Positions 1 to 10,003 of a stretch of 64,000 nucleotides of DNA are shown here, piece after piece (within the stretch, counting starts at the first letter, position 1; each line of letters begins with the position of its first letter). The stretch is from positions 1 through 64,000 of the forward strand of contig JAUNVP010000009.1 of NCBI GenBank assembly GCA_030537615.1, given 5' to 3'. A program made the translations under genes and the position numbers. The DNA comes from Actinomycetaceae bacterium (GTDB lineage Bacteria > Actinomycetota > Actinomycetes > Actinomycetales > Actinomycetaceae). The notes under the pieces are model-generated. The model was not told the DNA's origin and ran no database searches. It worked only from the letters and a program-made list of their open reading frames with translations.

Positions 1-399
1 AACCACCCACCAACTACACTCATAAACACAGTCCAACAAACAGGACCCACCACAGGGTTGTGTAGGCTCTGTGGCGTGTACAGGTTCTCTTTGTGTGTAA
101 GAATGCGTCTTTCTCAAACGGGCACGCACTCGTGCGCCACTCATCGTTCGATTTCACCAAGGATCCTGAGTACGCAGCAACATCGCGTCACTCAATCGCC
201 ATCCGCATTCCAGTGAATCCGCATGTACCGGTGAAACAAAGATGCGGCAGAACGTATTACGCACCCAACCAGTTTTACGCCGCGTGAACTATCGCGGACT
301 ATCGCCAAGAGAGAGGCGACGTTCACTGGGCAGAGCCTGGGGGGAGTTTGGACTCTGTCCGGCAGCCAAACGATGGCAAGGATCATACATAGTCGCCGA
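1..399. other. Intergenic region, no gene seen
   Basis: This lies beyond the stop codon of the ClC gene and runs off the window edge. Short open frames exist on both strands, but none has a plausible ribosome binding site, start or recognisable protein. The first 60 bases are rich in A and C. A small inverted repeat (CCACAG near 51, CTGTGG near 70) has no T-tract, so I do not call it a terminator. Confidence 0.5.
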
Positions 400-2241
400 T
401 CAGTGGTCGTCGGGAGTGGTGGTTTTACGGTGCCTTTCCATCCAGCGCGAACCCCACGACGTTTCGGACTCTCGCGCTTCAAGAGCGCGCCGCTGTTGGC
501 GGTAGATGCGGTACACAAGGTCTTCAGAGGAAATCCACCCGATTACCTTGCCATTTTCAATAACGGGGAGTCCAGCGACATGGGAAGCGAGAATTCGCTG
601 CATAAAAACAGAGGGGAACGCTGTCGACGGAATTGAAGTTTCGGTGAGATGGAGGTCGCTGACGGATTTTGGCGGATCATCTCCAAGCTGAGCAGCCGCC
701 AGTTCGAGAGAAGAGACGCAACCGACGAAGTTGTCGTCCTCATCGAGAACCGGCAGAATAGTCGCTTCGGCGGAATGCATGATGTGAGCAGCATCCCGAA
801 TGCTCGCACTGGAAGAAATCGTGCCCGGGACGGGGCCCATAAGTTCTTTTGCTCTATTCCTACCCAGGAGCGTGGCATTAACTGGATCGTCGAGGTTGTC
901 ACCGCGGCGCATGAGCTTCTCGGTATAGATCGTTTTTCTCGTCAGTATCCGCGAGATTGCGGTGGCAATGACAATCGCGAGCATGAGCGGCAGGATAAGG
1001 GAATACTGTCCGGTCATCTCGAGAATAATGAGCACAGCGGCCATGGGGGCTCGTGCAGCACCGGCAAAGGCGGCACCCATGCCAATAACACCAAAGACGC
1101 CGGGATCCGAGTTTGTTAACGGATCGAGAAACTGGCCGATAGCTGCGCCTGTCGCTGCTCCGATGAAAAGCGAAGGAGCAAAAATCCCTCCGGTGCCTCC
1201 CATAGAAATGGTGTAGGACGTGAACAGCACCTTAAGGAAAGCAATCATTAGAAGGAAACCGATGGTGTACTGTCCCATGAGAGCTTGCGTTTGGAGAGAG
1301 GTTGAAGTCCCGTACATCATTGGGAAAATCCACAGCGCTACACCGAGTCCCAGGCCAAAAATTACCGGACGTAGCCATTCGGGACCATGATAGATGCTAT
1401 CCATGATGTCAGTCATGAGATAGAGGACCTTAGAGAGTAGAACTCCCATCAAGCCCGCGAGCATCCCGATGAGCGCTACAGCCCACAGATCCACTGAGGA
1501 GGTGAGAACCAGATCCTTCGGCAGAGTGATGACGAAGGCGTCCCCGAGGATCGAGCGAGATACGACCGCAGCCGAAACCGATGAAAGAACAGTCATCGAG
1601 AATACTTCTGCATTGAACTTCAAAATAATGACTTCGAGCGCGAAAACGGCCGCTGCTAATGGCGCATTGAACGTCGCGGCCACGCCGCCGGCGGACCCGC
1701 AGGTTACGAGAATGATGAGCTGACGGGTCGGCATGTTGAGTCGTGTGCCCACCCACGATCCCACGGCTGCTCCAGCTTGAACAACCGGGCCTTCCTTGCC
1801 GACACCTCCACCGCCGCCAATAGTGATTGCGGCCGCGAACACCTTGATAAACATCACTCGCTTGGAGATGCGGCCGCCTCTGCGTCGAACCGCGAGCATC
1901 ACTTCAGGGATCCCGATGCCGCGCGTCGACGGCGCCCACTTTTGGACGATGGGACCGTAGACCAGTGCGGAAATGACCGGTGTAAATATGAGAAACCACG
2001 TACCGATTCCGAGAATGCCGTGGTTGGCGCCAAAAGTTGCTGCGTAGTCTTTGAATCCCGTCATCAGTGTTGACCAGCCGACGATGAGTGCGTGGAAGAG
2101 CACGCATACCAAGCCGGTTATGATGCCGATGACAATAGCAAGAACCGCCTGGCCGAATCGATAGACAATAAATACTCGACTCAGCCAGTGGCGTGAGCCT
2201 GATGCTGCGGCAGTGATGGGGGATTCGTCGATAGGATGCAT
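400..2241 (-). CDS. ClC-family H+/Cl- exchanger with C-terminal CBS domains
   Basis: Integral membrane ClC protein of about 613 residues, expected to exchange chloride for protons across the cytoplasmic membrane. The ion-binding loops are visible: GIGIPE, GKEGP carrying the gating glutamate expected of exchangers rather than pure channels, and GGIFAPSLF. About ten hydrophobic segments are followed by a cytoplasmic tail of roughly 150 residues that reads as a CBS pair. I place the start at the ATG at 2241 because GAAGGG sits just before it and the upstream peptidase gene ends only 10 bases away at 2252. A longer reading from 2310 would overlap that gene. The two genes are probably cotranscribed. 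The ion specificity is inferred from the family. Confidence 0.93.
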   Translation of the reverse strand: MHPIDESPITAAASGSRHWLSRVFIVYRFGQAVLAIVIGIITGLVCVLFHALIVGWSTLMTGFKDYAATFGANHGILGIGTWFLIFTPVISALVYGPIVQKWAPSTRGIGIPEVMLAVRRRGGRISKRVMFIKVFAAAITIGGGGGVGKEGPVVQAGAAVGSWVGTRLNMPTRQLIILVTCGSAGGVAATFNAPLAAAVFALEVIILKFNAEVFSMTVLSSVSAAVVSRSILGDAFVITLPKDLVLTSSVDLWAVALIGMLAGLMGVLLSKVLYLMTDIMDSIYHGPEWLRPVIFGLGLGVALWIFPMMYGTSTSLQTQALMGQYTIGFLLMIAFLKVLFTSYTISMGGTGGIFAPSLFIGAATGAAIGQFLDPLTNSDPGVFGVIGMGAAFAGAARAPMAAVLIILEMTGQYSLILPLMLAIVIATAISRILTRKTIYTEKLMRRGDNLDDPVNATLLGRNRAKELMGPVPGTISSSASIRDAAHIMHSAEATILPVLDEDDNFVGCVSSLELAAAQLGDDPPKSVSDLHLTETSIPSTAFPSVFMQRILASHVAGLPVIENGKVIGWISSEDLVYRIYRQQRRALEARESETSWGSRWMERHRKTTTPDDH

Positions 2242-2251
2242 GATGCCCTTC

Positions 2252-4219
2252 TCAGGGCTGGGAGATCGCCCAGGCGGTGAGGTAGAAAACGCGTTCAGTT
2301 TCAATGGCATCGGCTACAGTTTCAGCTTTAACAAAGCCGTGACCTTCACCGTCGTACAGTTTCAGTTCGACAACGCGCCCGAGACCTGCAAGCGCATTCT
2401 TCATGTGCAGTGCTTGTGAAAACGGAACAACCGTGTCTTCCCGGCCGTGAAGCAGAAGTAGGGGTGAAGTGATTTGTTCGATTAGATTTATTGGGGAGCG
2501 CTCGGCATAGACCGGATCCGCAGGATCCGACGAGCCCAGTAGCCGACCGAGATAGCGAGACTCGAACTTGTGAGTTTCAGCGCTGAGAGTGCGCAGATCC
2601 GCAACACCGTACAGCGCAGTGCCCGCGGTGAAAACACTGCCGCGGGCGAGAGCCGCGAGGGTGGTGAAACCGCCTGCTGATGCCCCCCGAATGGCGACCT
2701 GCTTGGGATCAATGAGATCTGCGTCTACAAGATACTGGACACCGTCGGCACAGTCATCGATATCCATCTCGCCCCAGTGCCCGTTGAGACGGGCTCGGTA
2801 GGCTCGTCCCCACCCGCTCGAGCCGCGATGGTTGACGTCAAGTACGGCGAAACCACGCGATGTCCAATACTGTTTTTCCAGTGAGAGACCGGGGCGAGCC
2901 GCAGCGGTCGGCCCACCATGAACCATGACGATCAACGGAGGACGATCGTCGGTGGGAGCAGTGAAGCCGGGGTTTTGAGGTGAATAGAAGAAGCCGTGAG
3001 CGACTTCACCATCACGAGTTGGCCAAGAAATACTCTCCGCCCGTGAAATGAGATCGCTGTCTAACTCCGCATAGGTAGAAGTCCGCAGAACACTCGTCTG
3101 GCCTGCAGTTACTTCGATAATCGAGGGCGTTTGTTCGGGGGAATCAGCCAGTAGAACCACGCGTCCGAGATCGGAGGCGACATTTCCCGCCGGCCACCAG
3201 CCGATATCCCAATGTTCCAGCTGACCGTTGTCGAGCCGAATTGATCCGAGGTGCCACAGTCCGTCCTCAGCCCACGAGCAGATGAGGTGGTCTTCGTCGA
3301 GATTATCGTAGGAGTGAAGACCAAGTTGCCAGTGCGGATGCGAAAAAGCTCTATTCGCCGGGTGGAGACGTCGCGATCGTAGGCGAGTGGTCCACGAGGT
3401 GGCAGTGTCGCCCTCGCGCCACGCGAAGCCCTCAGTGCGATACAGATTAGCCCACCCGGTGGAGTCGTCGACGTGAATGAGGTCTCCAGTGAGTGTCCAC
3501 CGCGGCTCATAGACGCAGACTTCCTCCTCGTCAATCAACGTGTGGTCATGGACGATCGAGCCGTCGAAGTCGAGAGAGCCAACGTGGAGCTGCGAGCGCG
3601 TCCACGGCATATGCGGATGATTCCAGGTGATCCATGCCAGGGTCGTACCATCTGGCGAAAGCGTCGGCGCAATAGCGAAATCAGAGTTGGAAAACACCGT
3701 CACGACACGGTCAGGCTCACGGGCACCCGACCCATCGAGTGGAATCCTCACGAGATAGTTCGTCGCTTCGCCTACTACCGTATGATCTTCACACACGGCA
3801 TAAACGAGCCCGCGAACAAGGTCGAGCTCGAAGTCCCCGTACCGGCGATCAGCTAACTCGGTCAAGGGGACGACACCGTCGGAGGGGTGACTAAGATCGT
3901 ACCGATAGACCCGGCCATCTCCCGCGTGAGAAAAAACGACGATGCCTTCGGCCACGGCGTAGGCTCGTCCACCATATTCATGCACCCGGGTGCGCACATC
4001 CGGTAGCGTCGTGTCCTCGATCATGGGGAGGACTTCTTCGGTGACTCCTAATCGTGTCCGGCGTAAGAGGACGTTTCGCCCTCCTTGCTTCGGTCTGCCT
4101 TCCACCCACCATGTTGTCTTGCCTTCAACTCGCACTTGGGACAGGACGACTGAGCGGCCCGTGAGTTCATCGGGAGTGATGGGCGAATCCCACAATCCAA
4201 ATTGTCGAGTGGTCACCAT
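2252..4219 (-). CDS. S9 family (prolyl oligopeptidase) serine peptidase
   Basis: Cytoplasmic-looking peptidase of about 655 residues with no signal peptide. The N-terminal two thirds are beta-propeller-like, with repeats such as TLSPDGTTLAW. The last 250 residues are an alpha/beta-hydrolase domain. The catalytic triad is visible: serine in GASAGG (about residue 514), aspartate in GREDTV (about 595) and histidine in GEGHGF (about 627). The oxyanion region HGGPTAAA is also typical. Members act as acylaminoacyl or dipeptidyl peptidases on short peptides; the substrate here is unknown. The ATG at 4219 is chosen because GGAG lies nine bases before it; the TTG at 4234 overlaps that site. It is divergent from dxs. 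Confidence 0.92.
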   Translation of the reverse strand: MVTTRQFGLWDSPITPDELTGRSVVLSQVRVEGKTTWWVEGRPKQGGRNVLLRRTRLGVTEEVLPMIEDTTLPDVRTRVHEYGGRAYAVAEGIVVFSHAGDGRVYRYDLSHPSDGVVPLTELADRRYGDFELDLVRGLVYAVCEDHTVVGEATNYLVRIPLDGSGAREPDRVVTVFSNSDFAIAPTLSPDGTTLAWITWNHPHMPWTRSQLHVGSLDFDGSIVHDHTLIDEEEVCVYEPRWTLTGDLIHVDDSTGWANLYRTEGFAWREGDTATSWTTRLRSRRLHPANRAFSHPHWQLGLHSYDNLDEDHLICSWAEDGLWHLGSIRLDNGQLEHWDIGWWPAGNVASDLGRVVLLADSPEQTPSIIEVTAGQTSVLRTSTYAELDSDLISRAESISWPTRDGEVAHGFFYSPQNPGFTAPTDDRPPLIVMVHGGPTAAARPGLSLEKQYWTSRGFAVLDVNHRGSSGWGRAYRARLNGHWGEMDIDDCADGVQYLVDADLIDPKQVAIRGASAGGFTTLAALARGSVFTAGTALYGVADLRTLSAETHKFESRYLGRLLGSSDPADPVYAERSPINLIEQITSPLLLLHGREDTVVPFSQALHMKNALAGLGRVVELKLYDGEGHGFVKAETVADAIETERVFYLTAWAISQP

Positions 4220-4356
4220 GGTTCTAATCTCCAAACAGTTTCTACGCCCTCCAATTTACAGGCCCGAAGTCAATAATGAGTCGAACATTCCGTCGAAATT
4301 GTCGTTTCTGGCGCGCGGAGGTGGAGCATGAAGCGGCGATTCCCCCCTTTCTTCAC

Positions 4357-4362
4357 TAAGAT
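4357..4362 (+). promoter_or_regulatory. Candidate -10 element of dxs (leaderless arrangement)
   Basis: TAAGAT lies exactly six bases before the dxs ATG, which would place the transcription start at the A of the start codon. No Shine-Dalgarno sequence is present. No good -35 hexamer is seen. Confidence 0.45.
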
Positions 4363-4368
4363 AGACGC

Positions 4369-6285
4369 ATGATTGAAAGGTCACTCGTTCCACCAGGGCC
4401 ACTGTTGGCGTCGATTCGTCAACCGGCTGATGTCCGGTCGTTGACATCAGCACAGCTCGTTGAGTTGGCGCAAGAAATCCGCGACTACCTGGTGCAATCG
4501 GTTTCACGAACGGGTGGCCATCTTGGCCCCAACCTCGGTGTTGTTGAAATCACCGTGGCTGTGCACCGGGTATTTGACTCACCGCGAGACACCATTGTTT
4601 TCGACACCGGGCACCAGGCCTATGTCCATAAACTGCTGACCGGGAGAAATGACTTTACGAGCCTGCGTCAACGTGGGGGTATCTCGGGCTATCCGTCACG
4701 CAGTGAATCAGTCCACGACGTCGTCGAGAATTCGCACGCCTCTACCGCCTTGTCCTGGGCGGATGGAATCTCACGCGAGTTTGAACGGCAGGGGCGTAAA
4801 GACCATGTCGTTGCCATCATTGGGGACGGCGCACTGACCGGTGGAATGGCCTGGGAAGCGCTGAATAATATTGCTGAGCGTGGCCGAGGTCGCATCGTCA
4901 TCGTCGTGAACGACAACGGGCGCTCCTATGCGCCAACTATCGGTGGCTTAGCCCATCATCTCGATGCTCTGCGAACTTCACAGCAATACGAGCGTGCGCT
5001 TGCCTGGGGCAAGAAGAAACTGCTCGCCCGAGGAAAACCTGGCGAGGCCGCATTTGAAGCTCTCCACGGCCTCAAAACCGGGGTTAAAGACGTCCTCGCA
5101 CCTCAGATACTCTTTGAGGATCTGGGAATCAAATATATCGGACCTGTAGACGGACACGACGAGGTCGCAGTTGAATTTGCTCTCACACGCGCAAAGGCAG
5201 CAAATCAGCCCATTCTTGTCCATGTGATTACCGAGAAGGGACGCGGTTATTCGCCGGCGGAAGATGACGTTGCCGACCGTTTCCATGCCGTTGGGAGAAT
5301 CCATCCCGAAACCGGTTTACCGATCGCTCCGTCGCGGTTCGGTTGGACAGCAGTTTTCGCTGATGAGATTGTCAAAATCGCCGATACCAACCCGCGAATC
5401 GTCGGTATCACCGCCGCCATGATGGCTCCCGTTGGGCTCAAACCACTATCGGAGAAGTATCCCGATCGGGTCATCGACGTTGGTATCGCGGAGCAACACG
5501 CGGTAACAGCGGCGGCTGGTATGGCGTTTGCCGGAGCACATCCGGTCGTGGCGTTATATGCGACTTTCCTCAATCGCGCTTTTGACCAAGTTCTTATGGA
5601 TGTCGCCCTCCATGGTGCGGGGGTTACGTTTGTCCTCGACCGGGCAGGAATCACCGGAGATGACGGGGCCTCGCACAACGGGATGTGGGACATTGCGCTC
5701 CTATCAATCGTGCCCGGTTTGCGACTGGCTGCCCCGCGCGATGAAGACACACTGCGTCAAGCTTTGCGCGAAGCCGTTGAGATAAATGATGCTCCGACTG
5801 TGGTCCGCTACCCCAAGGGTGCTCTTCCCGCACCGATCGAAGCGGTGGAAAAACGCGCCTACGCAGATATCTTGGTGAACGCGGACCAGCCGAGTGTCAC
5901 CATAGTGAGTACTGGCTCGATGGCTCAGTTGGGAATCGATGTTGCCGGTCAACTGTCCAACGTGGGGATTCATACGCGGGTAGTTGATCCACGGTGGCTT
6001 CTCCCCGTTTCTGATGAGTTTGCGACAGACCTCGCGGACTCGGATCTTATCGTCGTCCTTGAGGACGGGTTGTCCAACGGTGGATACGCTTCTGTTCTAC
6101 GAGATGCGCTGGCGGCGAACCACCTGTTCACCCCAGTTATCGGACGGGGCATTCCCAGCCAATTCTTGCCGCATGCGTCGCGACCTGAGATTCTTCACGA
6201 ACTCGGCCTGGAAAAGGATGCCATTGCCGAAGAAATCCGGGCCGTTCTCTCCACCAGGACGACAAATCCTCGGGAAACGAAATAA
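4369..6285 (+). CDS. dxs: 1-deoxy-D-xylulose-5-phosphate synthase
   Basis: First enzyme of the MEP isoprenoid pathway. It condenses pyruvate and glyceraldehyde 3-phosphate into DXP using thiamine diphosphate. The 638 residues have the usual full length and domain order. The N-terminal domain has the SRTGGHLGPNLG region and the TPP motif GDGALTGGMAWEALNN. The central pyrimidine domain carries DVGIAEQHAVT with the catalytic glutamate, followed by the transketolase C domain. There is no ribosome binding site before the ATG, but TAAGAT is six bases upstream, so a leaderless mRNA is likely. It is divergent from the S9 peptidase and converges on the RNase D gene with only 10 bases between stops and no terminator visible. 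Confidence 0.97.
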   Translation: MIERSLVPPGPLLASIRQPADVRSLTSAQLVELAQEIRDYLVQSVSRTGGHLGPNLGVVEITVAVHRVFDSPRDTIVFDTGHQAYVHKLLTGRNDFTSLRQRGGISGYPSRSESVHDVVENSHASTALSWADGISREFERQGRKDHVVAIIGDGALTGGMAWEALNNIAERGRGRIVIVVNDNGRSYAPTIGGLAHHLDALRTSQQYERALAWGKKKLLARGKPGEAAFEALHGLKTGVKDVLAPQILFEDLGIKYIGPVDGHDEVAVEFALTRAKAANQPILVHVITEKGRGYSPAEDDVADRFHAVGRIHPETGLPIAPSRFGWTAVFADEIVKIADTNPRIVGITAAMMAPVGLKPLSEKYPDRVIDVGIAEQHAVTAAAGMAFAGAHPVVALYATFLNRAFDQVLMDVALHGAGVTFVLDRAGITGDDGASHNGMWDIALLSIVPGLRLAAPRDEDTLRQALREAVEINDAPTVVRYPKGALPAPIEAVEKRAYADILVNADQPSVTIVSTGSMAQLGIDVAGQLSNVGIHTRVVDPRWLLPVSDEFATDLADSDLIVVLEDGLSNGGYASVLRDALAANHLFTPVIGRGIPSQFLPHASRPEILHELGLEKDAIAEEIRAVLSTRTTNPRETK

Positions 6286-6295
6286 GCACAGATTC

Positions 6296-7510
6296 CTAGT
6301 GTGAAAAGCGCGCGACAGCCCGGTCGATTGCACTACCGGCTACTTCTATTTGCCACTGTCGCACCCCTAAACGGGTGAGGTAATCGAACAGCTCTTCACC
6401 GCGGTAAGCAATGTTCTTCCACGCGATGATCCGTTGCACTCGCGGTTCGAGCATGACGGTGGGATCAATCTCAAGGTCATCGGCACACTTTCGCACGGCA
6501 GCCCGGATCTTTTGGAGTCGAGCGTGAGCTTCTGGATGCGAGGCGCGCCACTGTTGCACCTTGGGAAGTTCCCCCGGCATCAGCGGTCGTTTGAGCGGGG
6601 GAAGATCGGCGTTTGAGCGCGATAATCCGCACGAAATCGCAGACATCCACGCGTCGACGTGGACGCGGGTGCGTGAGCGCCTCATTTCTTGAAAAGACAG
6701 GAGCGAACGCTTATTGCGCGGGGGGTGCAACGCAATTGCGACGAGAGTTTGATTGCGGATCAGTCGAGTGGGCGCGATATCGCGTTCTTCCGCGATTCGT
6801 TCGCGGGTATGCCACAGTTCGTCAAGCACGGCGAGATTCCTTCGGTGACGGATCTTTCCCGCACCGGGAATCGTTCTCCACCGATTGGGGTCGATCGGTT
6901 TAGGAGGGCGGGTACGAATGTACTCGAACTCTGCTTCGGCCCATTCCCAGCGGCCAGCATCGTAAAGCGCATTTCCGAGCACGCGGTAGAGCTCTCCGAG
7001 CAGTTCAACATCGAGGGCGGCGTAGCGAAGCCAGGCGTGAGGCAGGGGCCGGACCGACCAATCGGAGTTTTGGTGGTCTTTATCGAGTGTTAAACCGAGA
7101 GCGCGTTCGCATACGGATGCCAATCCGATTCGGTCATAGCCGAGTAGCTGGGCAGCGATTTCGGTGTCGAACAGGCTGGGAACTTCCATTCCTGCCATGG
7201 CGAGACTTTTGAGATCCTGGTCGGCTGCGTGAAGAATCCACACGGCATTACCGAGTGCGACTGACAGGTCATCGAGGTGGGTGAGTGCATCAGCATCAAT
7301 GAGGAAAGTTCCACAATCGTCGCGCCGAATTTGGATGAGATATGCCCGGTCGGAGTATCGAAAGCCAGCCGCACGTTCAACATCGACACCAACGGGGGCA
7401 CGTGACCGACTCAGTTGCTCAACGGCACCCGCAAGCGCTGCGGGTGTATTAATGAGGTCTGGAGTTCCCTCTCGGGGATGGACAACAAGTTTAGGGGTTG
7501 ATTCAGACAT
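6296..7510 (-). CDS. RNase D-like 3'-5' exoribonuclease with HRDC domain
   Basis: A 404-residue DEDD-superfamily nuclease, likely acting in tRNA or other stable RNA 3' processing. ExoI carries DVE in GVDVERAAGF, ExoII has the aspartate in HAADQDLKSL, and ExoIII has tyrosine and aspartate in YAALDVELLGELY, so it is the DEDDy type. An HRDC domain follows around residues 210-290, and a second helical HRDC-like segment fills the C-terminus. The start ATG at 7510 overlaps the end of the DUF3000 gene by 8 bases, as is typical of a coupled pair, and the DUF3000-RNase D pairing is common in actinobacteria. A longer upstream reading to 7582 is possible but would overlap more. Confidence 0.9.
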   Translation of the reverse strand: MSESTPKLVVHPREGTPDLINTPAALAGAVEQLSRSRAPVGVDVERAAGFRYSDRAYLIQIRRDDCGTFLIDADALTHLDDLSVALGNAVWILHAADQDLKSLAMAGMEVPSLFDTEIAAQLLGYDRIGLASVCERALGLTLDKDHQNSDWSVRPLPHAWLRYAALDVELLGELYRVLGNALYDAGRWEWAEAEFEYIRTRPPKPIDPNRWRTIPGAGKIRHRRNLAVLDELWHTRERIAEERDIAPTRLIRNQTLVAIALHPPRNKRSLLSFQEMRRSRTRVHVDAWMSAISCGLSRSNADLPPLKRPLMPGELPKVQQWRASHPEAHARLQKIRAAVRKCADDLEIDPTVMLEPRVQRIIAWKNIAYRGEELFDYLTRLGVRQWQIEVAGSAIDRAVARFSH

Positions 7511-8108
7511 GGGATACGGACTGTGGAACTGACGCCGCAGACTCCTCGTAGTCGTCGTCGTTAATGCCGGAACACCGGGCAATAACTGATAGCCACGCCT
7601 CCAGATGCGGAGCCAGGTCAGTTGTGGCCGGAGACCAGGATGCGCGCATCTCGATTTCCACCTCAGATCGTGACAGCGTTAAGCCACCGAAAGATTCGGA
7701 GAGTTCACGGGTGACTGTTCCATTCATATCGCGTGCGTTCGCCCCAGCAGCATCGAGAGCGTCGTGCGTCCAACTCCAGATGACTTCTCCCAGTAGCGGA
7801 TCAGTTCCCAGCTCATCATCCATTTGGGATCGCACGTGGATAATAATGCGGAATTGTGAGTTCCACCCCGGTTGTTCATTCGGATCGTAAAGGACCACGA
7901 AGCGCCCTGTCGCTATCGGGAGCTCGTCAACGGTTTGCGCTGTGTAGGCGCGTAGAGCCGCCGCATAGGGAGCAATTTTGCGCGGTGCTGGGACTTCTTC
8001 GACGAGAATGTCGGCTCGGGTCGAGGCGTCGCGCAGGCTGAGTAATGCGGCTATGAAATCGTGAGGCGGTGCCGCGGCCTCACTGGTGTTTGATCCGACT
8101 GCGAACAC
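7503..8108 (-). CDS. DUF3000 domain-containing protein
   Basis: Uncharacterised 201-residue actinobacterial family. Recognisable family segments are FVVLYDPNEQPGWNSQFR, DPLLGEVIWSWTHDAL and LSESFGGLTLSRSEVEIE. It has no membrane segment and no known catalytic motif. It directly precedes and overlaps the RNase D gene by 8 bases, suggesting coexpression and possibly a link to RNA metabolism, which is inference from context only. The GTG start has no ribosome binding site. TAACCT six bases upstream would fit a leaderless transcript. Confidence 0.85.
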   Translation of the reverse strand: MFAVGSNTSEAAAPPHDFIAALLSLRDASTRADILVEEVPAPRKIAPYAAALRAYTAQTVDELPIATGRFVVLYDPNEQPGWNSQFRIIIHVRSQMDDELGTDPLLGEVIWSWTHDALDAAGANARDMNGTVTRELSESFGGLTLSRSEVEIEMRASWSPATTDLAPHLEAWLSVIARCSGINDDDYEESAASVPQSVSHV

Positions 8109-8114
8109 ATCAAA

Positions 8115-8120
8115 AGGTTA
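8115..8120 (-). promoter_or_regulatory. Candidate -10 element of the DUF3000 gene
   Basis: On the minus strand TAACCT is followed by six bases and then the GTG start at 8108. A second possible -10 (TATCAT, 8156-8161) would instead give a leader of about 40 bases. Confidence 0.3.
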
Positions 8121-8216
8121 CGTCGAATCCGTGAGTTTTCAGGGGCGGCGCGCCAATGATACGGCGATCGCGAACGGTGCGGTCACGCTCCAGTGCTTTC
8201 GAGGCAAGTTATCCGG

Positions 8217-9986
8217 CTAAGACTGTTGCGACAGCGGTCGGTAAATTACCGTATCACCCGTGTCCAAGATCAGTGCGGAGGACGAGGCGTTATCCGGCCA
8301 CGCGAGAAGGATCTCTTCGACGTTGTCAACAGTTCTCGCAGCACCAAAATTCACGGCAATGACCGGACCGCTGTCTCTTTCGACGATGAGTAAATCTGCG
8401 TCCCAGCGAACGGATACCGGCGCACCATTGGAGAACTCGGGTACGCGGCGACGCAGAGCAATGAGGGATCGATACCAGCGGAGCATTGCTTGTCCTCGGT
8501 CGGACAGGCTATTGTCCCAATCGAGTATGGACTGCTTAAATGTTCGTCGATCTGTTGGATCTGGAACCTCAATGCGGGTCCCGTAAATGCTGTCCCATCC
8601 GTGCGTTGCAAACTCTGCTCGCCGACCGTCGCGCATCGCTTGAGCCATCGCCGCATCTCCTTCTTGGTCGGAGAAGAACAGGAAGGGGGATTTACTCGCC
8701 CATTCTTCCCCCTGAAACAGCATGGGCGTAAACGGCGACAGGAGGACGAGTGCTGCTTGTGCAGCGAGCTGTGCGTCGCTGAGCGTGCGAGACGGTCGAT
8801 CTCCTATGGCTCGGTTTCCCACCTGATCGTGATTTTGGCTAAAGGCGACGAATTTTCGCCGATCCATTGACCGCTCAACTTCGCGTCCCCACAGCGATCC
8901 ACGAAATGACGAGTACGTCCCGTTGTGAAAGAAAACGTCCTCGAAAGCCTTGACAATGGCGTCGCGGTTGGCGAAATCCTCGTAGTAGCCCTGCCGTTCG
9001 CCCGTGAAGAGGGCATGAATGGAGTGGTGGATATCGTCATCCCACTGACCGTCCATGCCGCGCCCCCCATTCGCAGTCGGGGTAACCATGATTGGATCGT
9101 TGAGATCTGATTCCGCAATGAGGGTAAAGGTTCGTCCGGTGTTTCTTTCGAGCTCTTTCACCGCGTCGGACAGCTCAGCGAGGAAGTGGTAGGGTGAATT
9201 ATCGGCGAGAGCGTGAACGGCGTCCAGACGCAGACCATCAACTCCCATATCTTTCAACCAGTACAACGCCACTCCAACGAGGAACTCACGAACGTGGTGC
9301 CGGTTTTCTCCGTCGAGGTCAAAAGCAGGACCCCAGGGGGTATCGTGAATCGCTGAGTAGTAGTCGTCGAAGACGGCGATATAGTTTCCAACAGGTCCGA
9401 AATGGTTGAGGACTAGATCGAGGCACACGCTGAGGCCCCGGTTGTGCGCTGCGTCGATAAAGCGGCGGAAGCCTTCTGGTCCCCCGTAGCTTTCGTGCGT
9501 AGCGTACAGGCTAACGCCGTCGTATCCCCAACCAAACGCGCCTGGAAATGAGGCAACTGGCATGACTTCGACGACGTCTACTCCGAGATCAACAAGGTGA
9601 TCGAGACGCGCGATAGCGGCGTCGAACGTGCCTTCGTCAGTGAATGTCCCGATATGCATCTCGTAGAACACGCGTCCCAAAAGATCGCCGGCATCATATG
9701 ACACGGCAGCAGGAGGGGTCCATGTTTGCGCGGGGCCGTGGACACCGTAGGGACGTTTGAGAGCCCGTGGATCGGCAACCGGTTCAGACCCGTCAACACT
9801 GAAGGCGTAGCGTGTACCATCCGGAAGCTCAACCGGGCTCAACCACCAGTTTCCTTCCCGCGTCATATCAACTCGGATATTGTCCTCACCGTAAATTAAG
9901 GCGATGGACGATGCTTTGCGAGACCATACGGGCACGCGGCCACGTCCGGGTTGTTGAGTAATCTCGGACTTAATCGTTGAAGACAC
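8217..9986 (-). CDS. treZ: Malto-oligosyltrehalose trehalohydrolase
   Basis: GH13 enzyme of 589 residues that releases trehalose from maltooligosyl trehalose, the last step of the TreX-TreY-TreZ route. An N-terminal CBM48-like domain (GNWWLSPVELPDGTRYAFSV) precedes the barrel. Catalytic residues can be read: nucleophile Asp255 in GLRLDAVHA, acid/base Glu292 in LIAESDLND and Asp387 in QNHDQVGN. The sequence FPGAFGWGYDGVSLYA is typical of TreZ rather than of GlgB. The GTG start at 9986 has GGAG six bases upstream. Seventeen bases separate it from the end of treY, so it is the third gene of the operon. Confidence 0.96.
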   Translation of the reverse strand: MSSTIKSEITQQPGRGRVPVWSRKASSIALIYGEDNIRVDMTREGNWWLSPVELPDGTRYAFSVDGSEPVADPRALKRPYGVHGPAQTWTPPAAVSYDAGDLLGRVFYEMHIGTFTDEGTFDAAIARLDHLVDLGVDVVEVMPVASFPGAFGWGYDGVSLYATHESYGGPEGFRRFIDAAHNRGLSVCLDLVLNHFGPVGNYIAVFDDYYSAIHDTPWGPAFDLDGENRHHVREFLVGVALYWLKDMGVDGLRLDAVHALADNSPYHFLAELSDAVKELERNTGRTFTLIAESDLNDPIMVTPTANGGRGMDGQWDDDIHHSIHALFTGERQGYYEDFANRDAIVKAFEDVFFHNGTYSSFRGSLWGREVERSMDRRKFVAFSQNHDQVGNRAIGDRPSRTLSDAQLAAQAALVLLSPFTPMLFQGEEWASKSPFLFFSDQEGDAAMAQAMRDGRRAEFATHGWDSIYGTRIEVPDPTDRRTFKQSILDWDNSLSDRGQAMLRWYRSLIALRRRVPEFSNGAPVSVRWDADLLIVERDSGPVIAVNFGAARTVDNVEEILLAWPDNASSSALILDTGDTVIYRPLSQQS

Positions 9987-10003
9987 GAAAACTCCGTCTG
10001 TGA

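Noticed and set aside
1-2310. Fluoride riboswitch or fluoride-specific ClC
   Set aside because: The exchanger has the GKEGP gating glutamate and CBS domains of ordinary Cl-/H+ exchangers, and I see no fluoride riboswitch core nearby.
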